A stretch of 64,000 bases of DNA. Source: SZUA-442 sp963759175. Lineage in GTDB: Bacteria; Actinomycetota; Acidimicrobiia; Spongiisociales; UBA5794. Location of the stretch: positions 310,001 through 374,000 of the forward strand of contig CAVWXP010000015.1 of assembly GCA_963759175.1 (NCBI GenBank), given 5' to 3'. Position numbers and translations under genes: made by a program. The number at the start of each line of letters is the position of its first letter. Positions within the stretch are counted from its first letter, which is position 1. Shown piece after piece: positions 48,003-56,262 of this stretch. The notes beneath the pieces were generated by a model. The model saw only the letters and a list, made by a program, of their open reading frames with translations, was not told the DNA's origin and made no database searches.

Positions 48003-48446
48003 TCAGCCGACCTCTTGCGCGACGCCGAGGTCGACCACCTCGGGTGGGCCGGGTATCCGCGTCGGTGCCGTGGCATCAACGGAGGCATCAGGTTCCTCGA
48101 GACCGTACTTGACGAGGAGGTGCAGGTAGTCCCGCTGGTAGAAGACCTTGCAGGTCACCTCCGGATACAGTTCCCTGAGCCTGCGCACCTTACGGTTCTT
48201 CTTGGTGACGAGCTTCTGGCTCATCGTGGTGATCTCGATGTAGACGTCATCCTCTGGCAGATGGAAGTCGGGTCGGAAGTACTTGGTGGGTTCACCGGCG
48301 TCGTCCCATTCGAGTGCGAACGCACGTGGCTCGTACGCCCATTCGATGCCGTAGAAGTCCAAGAGCCGCGCGAACTCGCGTTCGCTGTTGTGGGCGAACT
48401 CGGTGGTTTCCGATGGATCCGGACCGAAGAGATCGTCGTGCGTCAG
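48003..48446 (-). CDS. conserved actinobacterial protein, PD-(D/E)XK-nuclease-like, apparent CTG start
   Basis: The product of about 147 residues starts THDDLFGPDP and includes ALEWDDAGEPTKYFRPDFHL, PEDDVYIEITTMSQKLVTKK and KVFYQRDYLHLL. The D-x(n)-ExT pattern in FRPDFHLPEDDVYIEIT hints at a restriction-endonuclease-like fold, which is inference. No ATG, GTG or TTG exists at the conserved start; CTG 48446 overlaps the MerR stop as CTGA. The first in-frame TTG would cut off about 30 conserved residues. Confidence 0.72.
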   Translation of the reverse strand: MTHDDLFGPDPSETTEFAHNSEREFARLLDFYGIEWAYEPRAFALEWDDAGEPTKYFRPDFHLPEDDVYIEITTMSQKLVTKKNRKVRRLRELYPEVTCKVFYQRDYLHLLVKYGLEEPDASVDATAPTRIPGPPEVVDLGVAQEVG

Positions 48447-48937
48447 ATGCCCGTCGCTTCCGAGAGGGAGTCGTTGCCTGCCAACGGTTCCGAGTGGTCG
48501 GGGAACAGCCTGTGGATCTCGCCGCGGACCTCGTCGTGGACCGGTCGGACCGCGATCCCGAACACACCTTGGCCCTTCTGGAGCAGGTCGACGACTTGTT
48601 CGGGGCTCGTTGCTGCGTAGATCGACGTTCCGTCGCTGAGGAGGGTGATGTCCTGTTCGCGCCAGTTCTCCCCCACTTCCTCCTCGAGCTGTTCGAAGGC
48701 CTGGCGAATCTTGTGGAGGCTCGTACCTGCGTCCTTGAGGCGCTTGATCACGCGAAGGGTCACGATGTCCTGGAACGTGTAGAGGCGTTGGGTCCCCGAA
48801 CCGGATGCGATCTGCATGGAGGGACCGAGCAGGCCCGTGCGATCCCAATAGTCGAGCTGCCGGTAGCTGATGCCGACCACGGCGCATACCTGCGGCGATC
48901 GGAACCCGAGTGCGGGGTCCTGGTGTACGTCTGTCAT
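48443..48937 (-). CDS. MerR family regulator (actinobacterial, small)
   Basis: The 164-residue protein has an N-terminal MerR HTH (FRSPQVCAVVGISYRQLDYW, DIVTLRVIKRLKDAGTSLHK) and a C-terminal domain with a TSPEQVVDLLQKGQGVFGIA signature. It belongs to the MerR type found beside the bifunctional nuclease gene in Actinomycetota. Ligand and targets are unknown. The 124-nt gap upstream holds a likely promoter. Confidence 0.88.
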   Translation of the reverse strand: MTDVHQDPALGFRSPQVCAVVGISYRQLDYWDRTGLLGPSMQIASGSGTQRLYTFQDIVTLRVIKRLKDAGTSLHKIRQAFEQLEEEVGENWREQDITLLSDGTSIYAATSPEQVVDLLQKGQGVFGIAVRPVHDEVRGEIHRLFPDHSEPLAGNDSLSEATGI

Positions 48938-49060
48938 ATGTCCTGCGTCTCCTCACCCAGCATGGCTACGCCCACGTAATTCCGCCCACTGAACTACAGC
49001 CTTGCAACTTAGGAACCCGGCCGCCGCATGTCAACGTTCGTGAACGAACCCGAGCGGGCG

Positions 49061-50065
49061 TCAGCCCTCGAGGATCACCCGGAGGCGGTCGAGCTGGTTC
49101 TCCGAGCCGATGCCGAACACGGCGTCGCCCATGCGGAACGGTTGCTCGGGATCCGGGTTGCCGCGCATCGGCTCGCCCTCCCCCGCCACGCCGATGACCA
49201 TCGCTCCCGAGTCCTTGCGGAGATCGAGTTGACTCAGCGACTTCCCAACGACATTGGACCCGTCGGACACGATGAATCGTTCGATCCGCAGCTCGAAGGC
49301 GCTGTCGCGGACCACCGTCTCGATGAACTCGGCGAGGCCGGGCTGTGTGGCGAGAGCTGCCATGCGGAGGCCACCGACGAGTTCCGGGGTCACGACGGCG
49401 TCGGCTCCCGCCAGGGAAAGCTTCTTCTCGGTCTGGTGGTCGTAGGCGCGGGCCGTCACAGGTAGATCGGGACGGAGGGCCTTGCACGACAGCGTGATGA
49501 CCAGGTTGTCCGACGCCGACTCCACCGATGCGATCACCGATCGTGCGCGGTCCACGCCGGCCTCGATGAGGGTCTCGTCCCGCGTTGCATCGCCTTCCAC
49601 CACCGGCACGCCATCCTCGATGGCCTGTTCGATGATCAGGGGATCGCTCTCGATCACGACCACGGGTATCCGATTCCGCAGCAGGGTGTTGCATGCCGTC
49701 GAACCGACGCGACCGTAGCCGCACACGATGACGTGGTGGGACAGATGCTGGATCTGCTTGGCCATCTTCCTCCGCCTCTGATAATCGGTACCGATGAGGG
49801 TCTCGAAACCGTACTCCATGAACGCCGTGAGGGTGTAGAGCGCAGCGCCCATGCCGGCCACCAACACCAACACCAACCAGAACTTCTCTGCGCCGGACAA
49901 GGGGTCCGCCGAGAACCCGAAACCGAGGGTCGTGATCGTGATCATCGTGAGGTAGGCGGATTCGCCGATGTTGAGGTCGCCGACGACCATGAACCCGATG
50001 GTTCCGACGATGATCACGGCCAGGAGCGCGATGAGCCCTGCCTGTAGGTTGCGAGGCAGGTTCAC
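49061..50065 (-). CDS. potassium channel protein with RCK (TrkA) domains
   Basis: The 334-residue protein has two membrane helices flanking the pore (NLQAGLIALLAVIIVGTIGF, FWLVLVLVAGMGAALYTLTA) with selectivity sequence TITTLGFGF. An RCK-N Rossmann domain follows (IVCGYGRVGSTACNTLL, VVEGDATRDETLIEAGVDRA) and then RCK-C (GAMVIGVAGEGEP). The filter is TLGFG rather than TVGYG. It would gate K+ by a cytoplasmic ligand. GTG 50065 overlaps the upstream nuclease gene (GTGA). Confidence 0.88.
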   Translation of the reverse strand: MNLPRNLQAGLIALLAVIIVGTIGFMVVGDLNIGESAYLTMITITTLGFGFSADPLSGAEKFWLVLVLVAGMGAALYTLTAFMEYGFETLIGTDYQRRRKMAKQIQHLSHHVIVCGYGRVGSTACNTLLRNRIPVVVIESDPLIIEQAIEDGVPVVEGDATRDETLIEAGVDRARSVIASVESASDNLVITLSCKALRPDLPVTARAYDHQTEKKLSLAGADAVVTPELVGGLRMAALATQPGLAEFIETVVRDSAFELRIERFIVSDGSNVVGKSLSQLDLRKDSGAMVIGVAGEGEPMRGNPDPEQPFRMGDAVFGIGSENQLDRLRVILEG

Positions 50066-50559
50066 TGGTCCTTTCCGTGACTGAAGTCCTCCGGGTCGAT
50101 CCGGTCGAGGAACTCACGGAACTTTTCGATCTCGTCCTCGTCCGATTCGTCGTTGATCTCCACGCCTGCCTCGTCGAGTACGGCCCGTTCGGCGAACAGG
50201 GGTGCATCGACCCGCACGGCAAGCGCAACGGCGTCCGACGGCCTCGATGAGATCGTCCGACGATCCTGGTCGGTCTCGAGGGTGAGATCCGCATAGAAGG
50301 TGCCGCCCCGCAGCTCGGTCACGACGACGTCCACCACTTGGGCGTCGAGTTCGCTGATCACGGTGGCAAGTAGGTCGTGGGTCAGGGGGCGCTCGGGTTG
50401 CATCCCGTCACGGGCGAGGGCGATGGCTGTTGCTTCGGGCGTGTTGATCCAGATCGGGAGGTACCGCTGTCCCCCACGTTCCTTGAGCAGCAGGATCGGC
50501 GTGTTCGTAGGGAGTTCGATACGAATGCCGATGAGGTCGAGCGGGATCCTGTCGGTCAT
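50062..50559 (-). CDS. bifunctional nuclease family protein (DUF151)
   Basis: The 165-residue protein has the DUF151 start MTDRIPLDLIGIRIELPTNT, YLPIWINTPEATAIALA and RTISSRPSDAVALAVRVDAP, and an acidic C-terminal tail. Plant homologues have DNase/RNase activity. In actinobacteria this gene lies in the garA-merR neighbourhood, as here. It overlaps the channel gene by 4 nt. Confidence 0.9.
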   Translation of the reverse strand: MTDRIPLDLIGIRIELPTNTPILLLKERGGQRYLPIWINTPEATAIALARDGMQPERPLTHDLLATVISELDAQVVDVVVTELRGGTFYADLTLETDQDRRTISSRPSDAVALAVRVDAPLFAERAVLDEAGVEINDESDEDEIEKFREFLDRIDPEDFSHGKDQ

Positions 50560-50584
50560 GGCACCACCCTATCACCGGGCCCGG

Positions 50585-51145
50585 TCAGCCGAACGCGAGT
50601 GGTGCGAAGGAGTCCGGATCCTCGGTGAAGGTCACCATGTCCATGACGGCCCACACCGACCGCAGGTTGCGGTACCGGCCCTCGTAGTCGAGACCGTAGC
50701 CGAGGAGGTACTCGTCCCCGACCTCGAAGCCGCGGTAGTCGAGGCTGACGTCCACGATGCGCCGCGGGACCTTGTCGAGCAAGGCGACGGTGCGCAGGCT
50801 GTTCACGCCACGTGCTGCGAGCATCCTGTGGATGGTCGAAAGGGTGAGTCCGGTATCGACCATGTGCATGATCAACAGCACATCGCGGTTCTCGAGCGGC
50901 ATGGACACGTCCATGGCGATCGAGACGCGCCCATCGTGGCCGAAGCGTGTCAACGAGAGGAACTCGGGTGTGAACGTCAGCGGCAGGGTGTCCATGAGGT
51001 CCTTCATGAACAGCAGTGATCCCGTCAGGATGCCGATGGCCACGGCGTCGCCCTGCGGATAGTCGGCGCGGATCTCGTCTCCGAGTTCTGCGATGCGGCG
51101 CTGGATGGTGGGTTCGTCGATGACCTCTGTGAACAAGGGGTTCAC
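50585..51145 (-). CDS. hpt: hypoxanthine phosphoribosyltransferase
   Basis: The 186-residue protein shows IGILTGSLLFMKDLMDTLPL, PEFLSLTRFGHDG, a PRPP loop VLLIMHMVDTGLTLSTI, VALLDKVPRR and VGDEYLLGYGLDYEGRYRNL. It makes IMP or GMP from hypoxanthine or guanine. In the PRPP loop the usual VEDIIDTG reads IMHMVDTG: the two acidic residues are replaced, but the catalytic Asp is kept. GTG 51145 lies one base after the preceding TGA. Confidence 0.88.
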   Translation of the reverse strand: MNPLFTEVIDEPTIQRRIAELGDEIRADYPQGDAVAIGILTGSLLFMKDLMDTLPLTFTPEFLSLTRFGHDGRVSIAMDVSMPLENRDVLLIMHMVDTGLTLSTIHRMLAARGVNSLRTVALLDKVPRRIVDVSLDYRGFEVGDEYLLGYGLDYEGRYRNLRSVWAVMDMVTFTEDPDSFAPLAFG

Positions 51146-51146
51146 A

Positions 51147-52190
51147 TCATCCGCCTGCGATGTCCGGGAGGGCTTCGCGGATCCATCGGCCGATGACCGC
51201 GGACTTCGGTAGATCCTCGAGCGACGAGGTGTTCCATCGCCCGTCATCGAGGGAGGACATGTTGCGCAGGCGACGCTCGTGGCTGGCGGTCAGGTCGATC
51301 GTCGGGGTGACCGGAGAGCCACCGCCCTCCTCGCTGAAGAGCGGCCGCATCCATCGATCCTGGATCGAATAGGTACCGTACGCCCATTCGACGATCTCGC
51401 GGGTGTCGGCGAAATGGTCATCGGAGTGCATGACCACCGAGTAGATGGGACGCCCTGCACGCTCGGTGACACCGATGAGGACCTTGTCCGCCCAGGGCGT
51501 GTCGCCGGTCTTGAGGCCGACTGCTCCCGGGAACGATCCGACGAGTCTGTTGGTGTTGGAGAAGACGCGTTCCCTGCCATTGGGGTCCGGCTGCATGGTG
51601 ACCGTCTTGATGCGCCCGAGGCGGCGGATGTCGGGGTACTCCTCGGCGGCGATCGTGAGGGTGAGCAGGTCGCTTGCGGACGAGTAATGGTCCTCGGCAT
51701 CGAGGCCGGCGGGATTCGCAAACGACGTGTCGTCCAAGCCGAGTTCCGCCGCCTTGGCGTTCATGAGATCCACGAACGCCGCCGTCGATTCACCGCCGAC
51801 ATGCCATCCGAGGGTGTAGGCGGCGTCGTTGCCCGACCGGACCATCATCGCGATCATGAGGTCCCCGACGGTCCACTCCTCCCCCGCGACGAGGCCCGCC
51901 GTCGAGCCCCGCAGGTCCGTCACGAACGGCGGGATCGTCACCACATCCGACAGATCGGCGTTCTCGAGGACCACGATCGAGGTCATCACCTTGGTGACGG
52001 ACGCCATCGGCGCGCGGTCGTTGGCGTTCCACGACGCCAGGACGACGTCGTCCTGGGCGTCGTACACGATCCAGCGGTCGGCGGTGAGACCGGGTGGTTC
52101 GACCGCGTCGGTACCGACCGGTTGCGCGCCGAGTGGCGTGACCAGCAACGAAGTAGCGAGCGCGATCGACGCGAGGGACGTGAGCATCAT
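51147..52190 (-). CDS. D-alanyl-D-alanine carboxypeptidase (DacA/PBP5-like)
   Basis: The 347-residue protein has a signal peptide (LASIALATSLLVTPLGA) and the low-molecular-weight PBP motifs SxxK (ASVTKV, near residue 64), SGN (VRSGNDAA) and KTG (VGLKTGDT). It trims the terminal D-Ala of peptidoglycan stem peptides outside the membrane. The C-terminal tail past residue 270 is not a typical PBP5 beta-domain. ATG 52190 overlaps the ftsR stop (TGATG). Confidence 0.9.
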   Translation of the reverse strand: MMLTSLASIALATSLLVTPLGAQPVGTDAVEPPGLTADRWIVYDAQDDVVLASWNANDRAPMASVTKVMTSIVVLENADLSDVVTIPPFVTDLRGSTAGLVAGEEWTVGDLMIAMMVRSGNDAAYTLGWHVGGESTAAFVDLMNAKAAELGLDDTSFANPAGLDAEDHYSSASDLLTLTIAAEEYPDIRRLGRIKTVTMQPDPNGRERVFSNTNRLVGSFPGAVGLKTGDTPWADKVLIGVTERAGRPIYSVVMHSDDHFADTREIVEWAYGTYSIQDRWMRPLFSEEGGGSPVTPTIDLTASHERRLRNMSSLDDGRWNTSSLEDLPKSAVIGRWIREALPDIAGG

Positions 52191-52909
52191 CAGTGTTCGA
52201 GTAGCTTGCGAAGCCTACTGCGGACCATCGTTTCCTGGGCCTCGGCCGAGGCCTGGGCCGTGTCCGCGAGGATCTCGGCCGAGGTCCTCTGGTTGTCCGG
52301 ATTTCGGTGACGCAGCATCGGAGCGACCAGCTGGCCGAGGAGATCGACCTGCCGTTCGGCGGCCAATCTGAGCGGCCGGAGGTGGCGCGGTTCCAGACCC
52401 CTGGCGAGGAGACGATGCAATGCGCGGGCCGTCTGGAGGTCGGCGTCGGTGAAGCTCGCAGATCCGTCCGGCAGCTGCTTGGGCAGGAGGAGGCCCTCGG
52501 CAACGACCGCAGCGAGCTGGTCCCGGCTGAGGCCCGATGATCGGCTGACCTCGGACGCTGTGAGGGAGACCCCGCTGGTCGCGAAATACGCTTCGGGTGG
52601 CGGTCCCGATTCGGTCACGACCGGCGATTCGTCTCCGTGCTCCCATGCCGTCAACTTCGACTTGATGACCTTCAGCGGCAGGTAGTGGTCACGCTGCTCG
52701 GCGAGGATGTACTGGATCCGTTGGATGTCCTCGTCGGTGAACATCCGGTACCCCGACGCCGACCGATCAGGTCTCACGAGGCCCTGGGTCTCGAGGAATC
52801 GGATCTTCGAGACGGTGACGTCGGGGAATTCCGAGCGCAGGAGGTTGATGACCTCACCGATCGTGTGGGTGCGCTTCGTCGGCGAACCGACCGCGCGGAG
52901 CTCAGCCAT
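52190..52909 (-). CDS. MerR-type regulator FtsR-like
   Basis: The 239-residue protein has a MerR HTH (HTIGEVINLLRSEFPDVTVS, IRFLETQGLVRPDRSASGYR, MFTDEDIQRIQYIL) and a C-terminal helical domain with a second MerR-like half (LTASEVSRSSGLSRDQLAAV). This matches FtsR, the regulator of ftsZ in Corynebacterium; assignment is by similarity and by synteny with garA. It overlaps the FHA gene by 8 nt. Confidence 0.88.
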   Translation of the reverse strand: MAELRAVGSPTKRTHTIGEVINLLRSEFPDVTVSKIRFLETQGLVRPDRSASGYRMFTDEDIQRIQYILAEQRDHYLPLKVIKSKLTAWEHGDESPVVTESGPPPEAYFATSGVSLTASEVSRSSGLSRDQLAAVVAEGLLLPKQLPDGSASFTDADLQTARALHRLLARGLEPRHLRPLRLAAERQVDLLGQLVAPMLRHRNPDNQRTSAEILADTAQASAEAQETMVRSRLRKLLEH

Positions 52910-53315
52910 GGCCCTTGGACACCCGCAGGTGGAACTTGCCGATGAGCAGTTCGTCGCCCTCGGCGAGCCTGCCGGCGTCGTGCCGTCTCCCGTTCACGTA
53001 GGTGCCGTTCGTCGAGCCGAGGTCGGTCATCGACAGGCCGTTCGCATCGACCGAGAAGCGTGCGTGCTCACGCGACACGGTCACGTCTGCGAGGAAGATC
53101 TGACAGTCACCGGACCTCCCCACGATCGTGTTGCCCGGGCCAAGGACATAGGTGAGTCCGCTGCGCGGGCCGCTCTCGATGATCAACGCCCAGGCGAACG
53201 AGCCGTCGACGAAGTTCGCATCGGTTGATTCTTCCTCGATACCGTCGGGCAACCAGGTGACCGTCGGTTCGTGTTCGATCTCGATGTCATGGTCGAGGCG
53301 CGGGTCGTCACTCAT
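52902..53315 (-). CDS. garA: FHA domain protein (GarA/Odhl-like)
   Basis: The 137-residue protein has a flexible acidic N-terminus and a C-terminal FHA domain with the phospho-Thr-binding motifs NTIVGRSGDCQIFL, VTVSREHARF and DLGSTNGTYVNGR. GarA binds and inhibits 2-oxoglutarate dehydrogenase and other enzymes when unphosphorylated. The canonical ETTS phosphosite is not seen; the N-terminus has EHEPTVTW. Neighbours ftsR and gcvH support the name. Confidence 0.86.
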   Translation of the reverse strand: MSDDPRLDHDIEIEHEPTVTWLPDGIEEESTDANFVDGSFAWALIIESGPRSGLTYVLGPGNTIVGRSGDCQIFLADVTVSREHARFSVDANGLSMTDLGSTNGTYVNGRRHDAGRLAEGDELLIGKFHLRVSKGHG

Positions 53316-53409
53316 CGAACCAATGCTACCGCGGAACCCTCAAGTTGCGGTTGAACGTTGCGGGGAGGGTGTTTCCGTATGTGGGAGGGCGTGCGTTCGG
53401 GCGTTCGGG

Positions 53410-53787
53410 TCAGTCCAGGGACGCCTCGTAGGTCGCTGCGTCGGCGAGTTGGTCGAGCTCGGTCAGGTCGGACGCCTCGATCACGGCGAACCACCCGTCC
53501 CCGTAGGGATCGGAGTTCACGAGTTCTGGCGTGGCGTCGAGCGCTTCGTTGACCTCGACGACGGTGCCCGAAACGGGTGCGTAGACGTCCGAGACCGACT
53601 TCGTCGATTCGACCTCTGCACACGCATCCCCTTGTGAGACCGTCGTACCGACGGTCGGTACCTCCACGTACACGACGTCGCCGAGCGCGTCCTGTGCGTA
53701 GTCCGAGATCCCCATCCGTACCCGTGATCCTTCGACCCTGGCCCATTCGTGGTTCTCGGCGTACTTCAGATCCGATGGATAGTTCAT
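53410..53787 (-). CDS. gcvH: glycine cleavage system H protein
   Basis: The 125-residue protein has the H-protein pattern with a lipoyl-lysine loop GDACAEVESTKSVSDVYAPV (Lys near residue 63), YAENHEWARV and SDPYGDGWFAVIE. It shuttles the aminomethyl group between P, T and L proteins. GcvP is not in the window. It lies between pgsA and garA, an order common in actinobacteria. Confidence 0.93.
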   Translation of the reverse strand: MNYPSDLKYAENHEWARVEGSRVRMGISDYAQDALGDVVYVEVPTVGTTVSQGDACAEVESTKSVSDVYAPVSGTVVEVNEALDATPELVNSDPYGDGWFAVIEASDLTELDQLADAATYEASLD

Positions 53788-53811
53788 GGTCCTCCTCGCT
53801 GCCGCGTCATC

Positions 53812-54363
53812 CTACCCCGCCCCGGTGAGGGCCCTTCTCATGTCCCCGAAGTACGAGAACCCGACCCAGTAGTACATGGCGAGCGCCGGAATGCCCCCGA
53901 TGAGGGCGATCGTCGCGAGCCAGTCCACATCGAAGCCCTCGCCCACGTAGATGAATGCGACCGAGAAGTAGAGACCGAACGTCGCTGCCTTTCCGAGCCA
54001 GCGCACCTCCAGCTGGGTGACGCCGTTGCGCCAGCCGTAGATCGCACCGAGACCGATCAGGACTTCGCGGACGATGATCGCCCATGCGAACCACGCTGGC
54101 AGTACCCCGCTCACCAGTCCCCCGATGACCGCGACCGCCACCGCCATCCGGTCGGCGAGGGGATCGAGGAACTTGCCGACCTCCGTGATCTGGTCGAGCT
54201 TGCGGGCGAAGTAGCCGTCGATCCAGTCCGTGGCGCCGATGACACCGAAGAGGATGCCTGCCCATCCGTACTCCCCCACCGCGATGAGCCAGACGAACAG
54301 GGGGATCAGGCCGAGCCTGATGAGAGAGATGACGTTGGGGACGTTCCAGAGCTGGCGTATCAC
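53812..54363 (-). CDS. pgsA: CDP-diacylglycerol-glycerol-3-phosphate 3-phosphatidyltransferase
   Basis: The 183-residue membrane protein has the CDP-alcohol phosphotransferase motif DG-x2-AR-x8-G-x3-D-x3-D, seen as TDWIDGYFARKLDQ followed by VGKFLDPLADR. There are about five membrane helices. It makes phosphatidylglycerophosphate, or possibly another phospholipid headgroup. ATG 54363 overlaps the upstream gene by 4 nt. Confidence 0.9.
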   Translation of the reverse strand: MIRQLWNVPNVISLIRLGLIPLFVWLIAVGEYGWAGILFGVIGATDWIDGYFARKLDQITEVGKFLDPLADRMAVAVAVIGGLVSGVLPAWFAWAIIVREVLIGLGAIYGWRNGVTQLEVRWLGKAATFGLYFSVAFIYVGEGFDVDWLATIALIGGIPALAMYYWVGFSYFGDMRRALTGAG

Positions 54364-54767
54364 GACACTTCGACCACCCGGAACGTGATGCGCGCCAACT
54401 CCCGGTCGTTGAGCGACACGATGAAGGCATACCCCTTGGCCGCAGGGAACGTGATGTTGTGGAACGGGCTGACGATCGGAACGATGCTGGCGGATCCCGG
54501 GGGCAGGTTCGGCGGAGCTCCGACGCGGAGCTTCCCCTTGGCCTCGACGCCGAGCGGCAAGCCGTCCTCGTCGACGAGTTGGATGATGAGTTCGAGGTCC
54601 CGCTGTCGTTCATCGGGTTCCACCTCGGCGACCATGGCGAGGGTCAGCGACCGATGGACGGCTGGCAGCGACCGCACGGTGATGGTGTCGAAGCCGCCAC
54701 CGAGGACGAAGAGCTTCCCGCTGTGGACCTGGGCTGCGTCGGCGAGCATTGCGGATGTGAGCCTCAC
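54360..54767 (-). CDS. conserved actinobacterial protein (DUF6941-like)
   Basis: The 135-residue protein runs SAMLADAAQVHSGKLFVLGG, GFDTITVRSLPAVHRSLTLA, and LNDRELARITFRVVEV. I recall this start (LADAAQ...GKLFVLGGG) as a conserved beta-rich actinobacterial family of unknown function. GTG 54767 follows GGGAGG. It is translationally coupled to pgsA. Confidence 0.7.
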   Translation of the reverse strand: MRLTSAMLADAAQVHSGKLFVLGGGFDTITVRSLPAVHRSLTLAMVAEVEPDERQRDLELIIQLVDEDGLPLGVEAKGKLRVGAPPNLPPGSASIVPIVSPFHNITFPAAKGYAFIVSLNDRELARITFRVVEVS

Positions 54768-54862
54768 GGGGTGCCTCCCGGATCGATCGCGTACGTGCCT
54801 CGGCGCGACGATACCGCAGCGGGCGGGACTCGGTGGGCTGCGGGTGCCGCCCACCCGGTCCG

Positions 54863-56242
54863 TCAGTCGACGGGCTCGAACCGCGCCTGGAAGAACCTGA
54901 GGTCCTCCGGTTCGTAGGTGAACCGAAGGCCACGCACGTCCTCGCGACCGTCGTAGACCTCGATGACACTCTCGGCAACGACGTCCATGTGTGATTGTGT
55001 GTACACGCGGCGTGGAATCGTGAGGCGAACGAGTTCGAGCTTCGGATGTCGGTTCTCGCCTGTGACGGGGTCGCGCCCCGACGACACGGTGCCACGCTCC
55101 ATGGTGCGTACGCCGGAGTCCACGTAGATGGCTGCGGCGAGAGCCTGGGCTGGGAACTCGTCCTGCGGGATGTGCGGGAGGATCGCTCCGGCATCGAGGA
55201 ACACGCCGTGGCCGCCGATGGGCGTCACGACGGGCACGCCGTACTTGAGGAGCGTCGTGCCGAGGTACTCCACCTGGCCGATGCGCGCCCGCACGTGGTC
55301 ATCGGTCGCCACCATCTCGCGGATACCGGTTGCCAATGCCTCCATGTCGCGACCGGACATGCCGCCGTAGGTGTGGAGACCCTCGAAGGCGACCAGCATG
55401 GCTCGGGCCCGACGTGCCAGGTCGGGATCACGAACGGCGAGGAAGCCGCCGATGTTCACGAGGTTGTCCTTCTTCGAGGACACGGTCGCCCCATCCGAGT
55501 GGTGAGTGATCTCGCGCAGTATGTCGGCGATGGTTCGGTCGTGGTAGCCCGCTTCGCGTTGCTGGATGAAGTAGGCGTTCTCCACCGCTCGCGTGGCATC
55601 GAGCATCACGAGGATCCCTCGCTGCGAGCAGTAGTCGTACACGGCGCGGATGTTGGCCATCGATGCGGGTTGTCCACCTGCCATGTTCACGTTGGTCTCG
55701 AACGACACGTACGGGACCCGATCGGCTCCCACCTCGGCCACGACGGCGTCGAGCTTGTCGAGGTCGATGTTGCCCTTGAACGGCTCCATCGAGGTCGGGT
55801 CATGGGCTTCGTCGACGATGACGTCGACGAAGCGGCCTCCGGCGAGTTCCTGGTGGTACCGCGTGGTCGTGAAGTACATGTTGCCGGGCACGACGTCTCC
55901 AGGGGAGATGAGCAGCTGGCTGAGGATGTGTTCGGCACCCCTCCCCTGATGCGTGGGGATCAGCTCCTCGTAGCCGTACACGTCACGGACGGCGTCGACG
56001 AGCTTGTAGAACGAGGTCGCTCCGGCGTAGGACTCATCGCCGAGCATCATCGCCGACCATTGACGATCCGACATGGCGCTGGTACCCGAATCGGTGAGGA
56101 GGTCGATGTAGACGTCCTCGCTCGCCAGGAGGAAGGTGTTGTAGCCAGCGTCGACGATCGCGTGCTCGCGATGGCTGCGCGTCGTCACGGTCAAGGGCTC
56201 GACCATCTTGATCTTCCAGGGCTCGGCCCAGCTTCGTGTCAT
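54863..56242 (-). CDS. tpl: tyrosine phenol-lyase (beta-tyrosinase)
   Basis: The 459-residue PLP enzyme reads as TPL rather than tryptophanase. The PLP lysine is in VSSKKDNLVN. TPL-type residues are kept: Thr in NMYFTTTRYHQ (tryptophanase has Asp), Arg in TVSSGRDP, and Phe in LRFFQARF (tryptophanase has His). Other motifs are GYNTFLLASEDVYIDLLTDS, PTHQGRGAEHILSQ and PRRVYTQSHMD. It splits tyrosine into phenol, pyruvate and ammonia. ATG 56242 follows GAAAGGA. It is 20 nt downstream of the next PLP enzyme and almost certainly in one operon with it. Confidence 0.93.
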   Translation of the reverse strand: MTRSWAEPWKIKMVEPLTVTTRSHREHAIVDAGYNTFLLASEDVYIDLLTDSGTSAMSDRQWSAMMLGDESYAGATSFYKLVDAVRDVYGYEELIPTHQGRGAEHILSQLLISPGDVVPGNMYFTTTRYHQELAGGRFVDVIVDEAHDPTSMEPFKGNIDLDKLDAVVAEVGADRVPYVSFETNVNMAGGQPASMANIRAVYDYCSQRGILVMLDATRAVENAYFIQQREAGYHDRTIADILREITHHSDGATVSSKKDNLVNIGGFLAVRDPDLARRARAMLVAFEGLHTYGGMSGRDMEALATGIREMVATDDHVRARIGQVEYLGTTLLKYGVPVVTPIGGHGVFLDAGAILPHIPQDEFPAQALAAAIYVDSGVRTMERGTVSSGRDPVTGENRHPKLELVRLTIPRRVYTQSHMDVVAESVIEVYDGREDVRGLRFTYEPEDLRFFQARFEPVD

Positions 56243-56262
56243 GGCGTGTCCTTTCGTGGGTA

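Noticed and set aside
48003..48956. 317-residue minus-strand frame covering the MerR gene region
   Set aside because: Only its last 147 residues are conserved; the rest is antisense-frame sequence of the MerR gene. The true start is near 48446.
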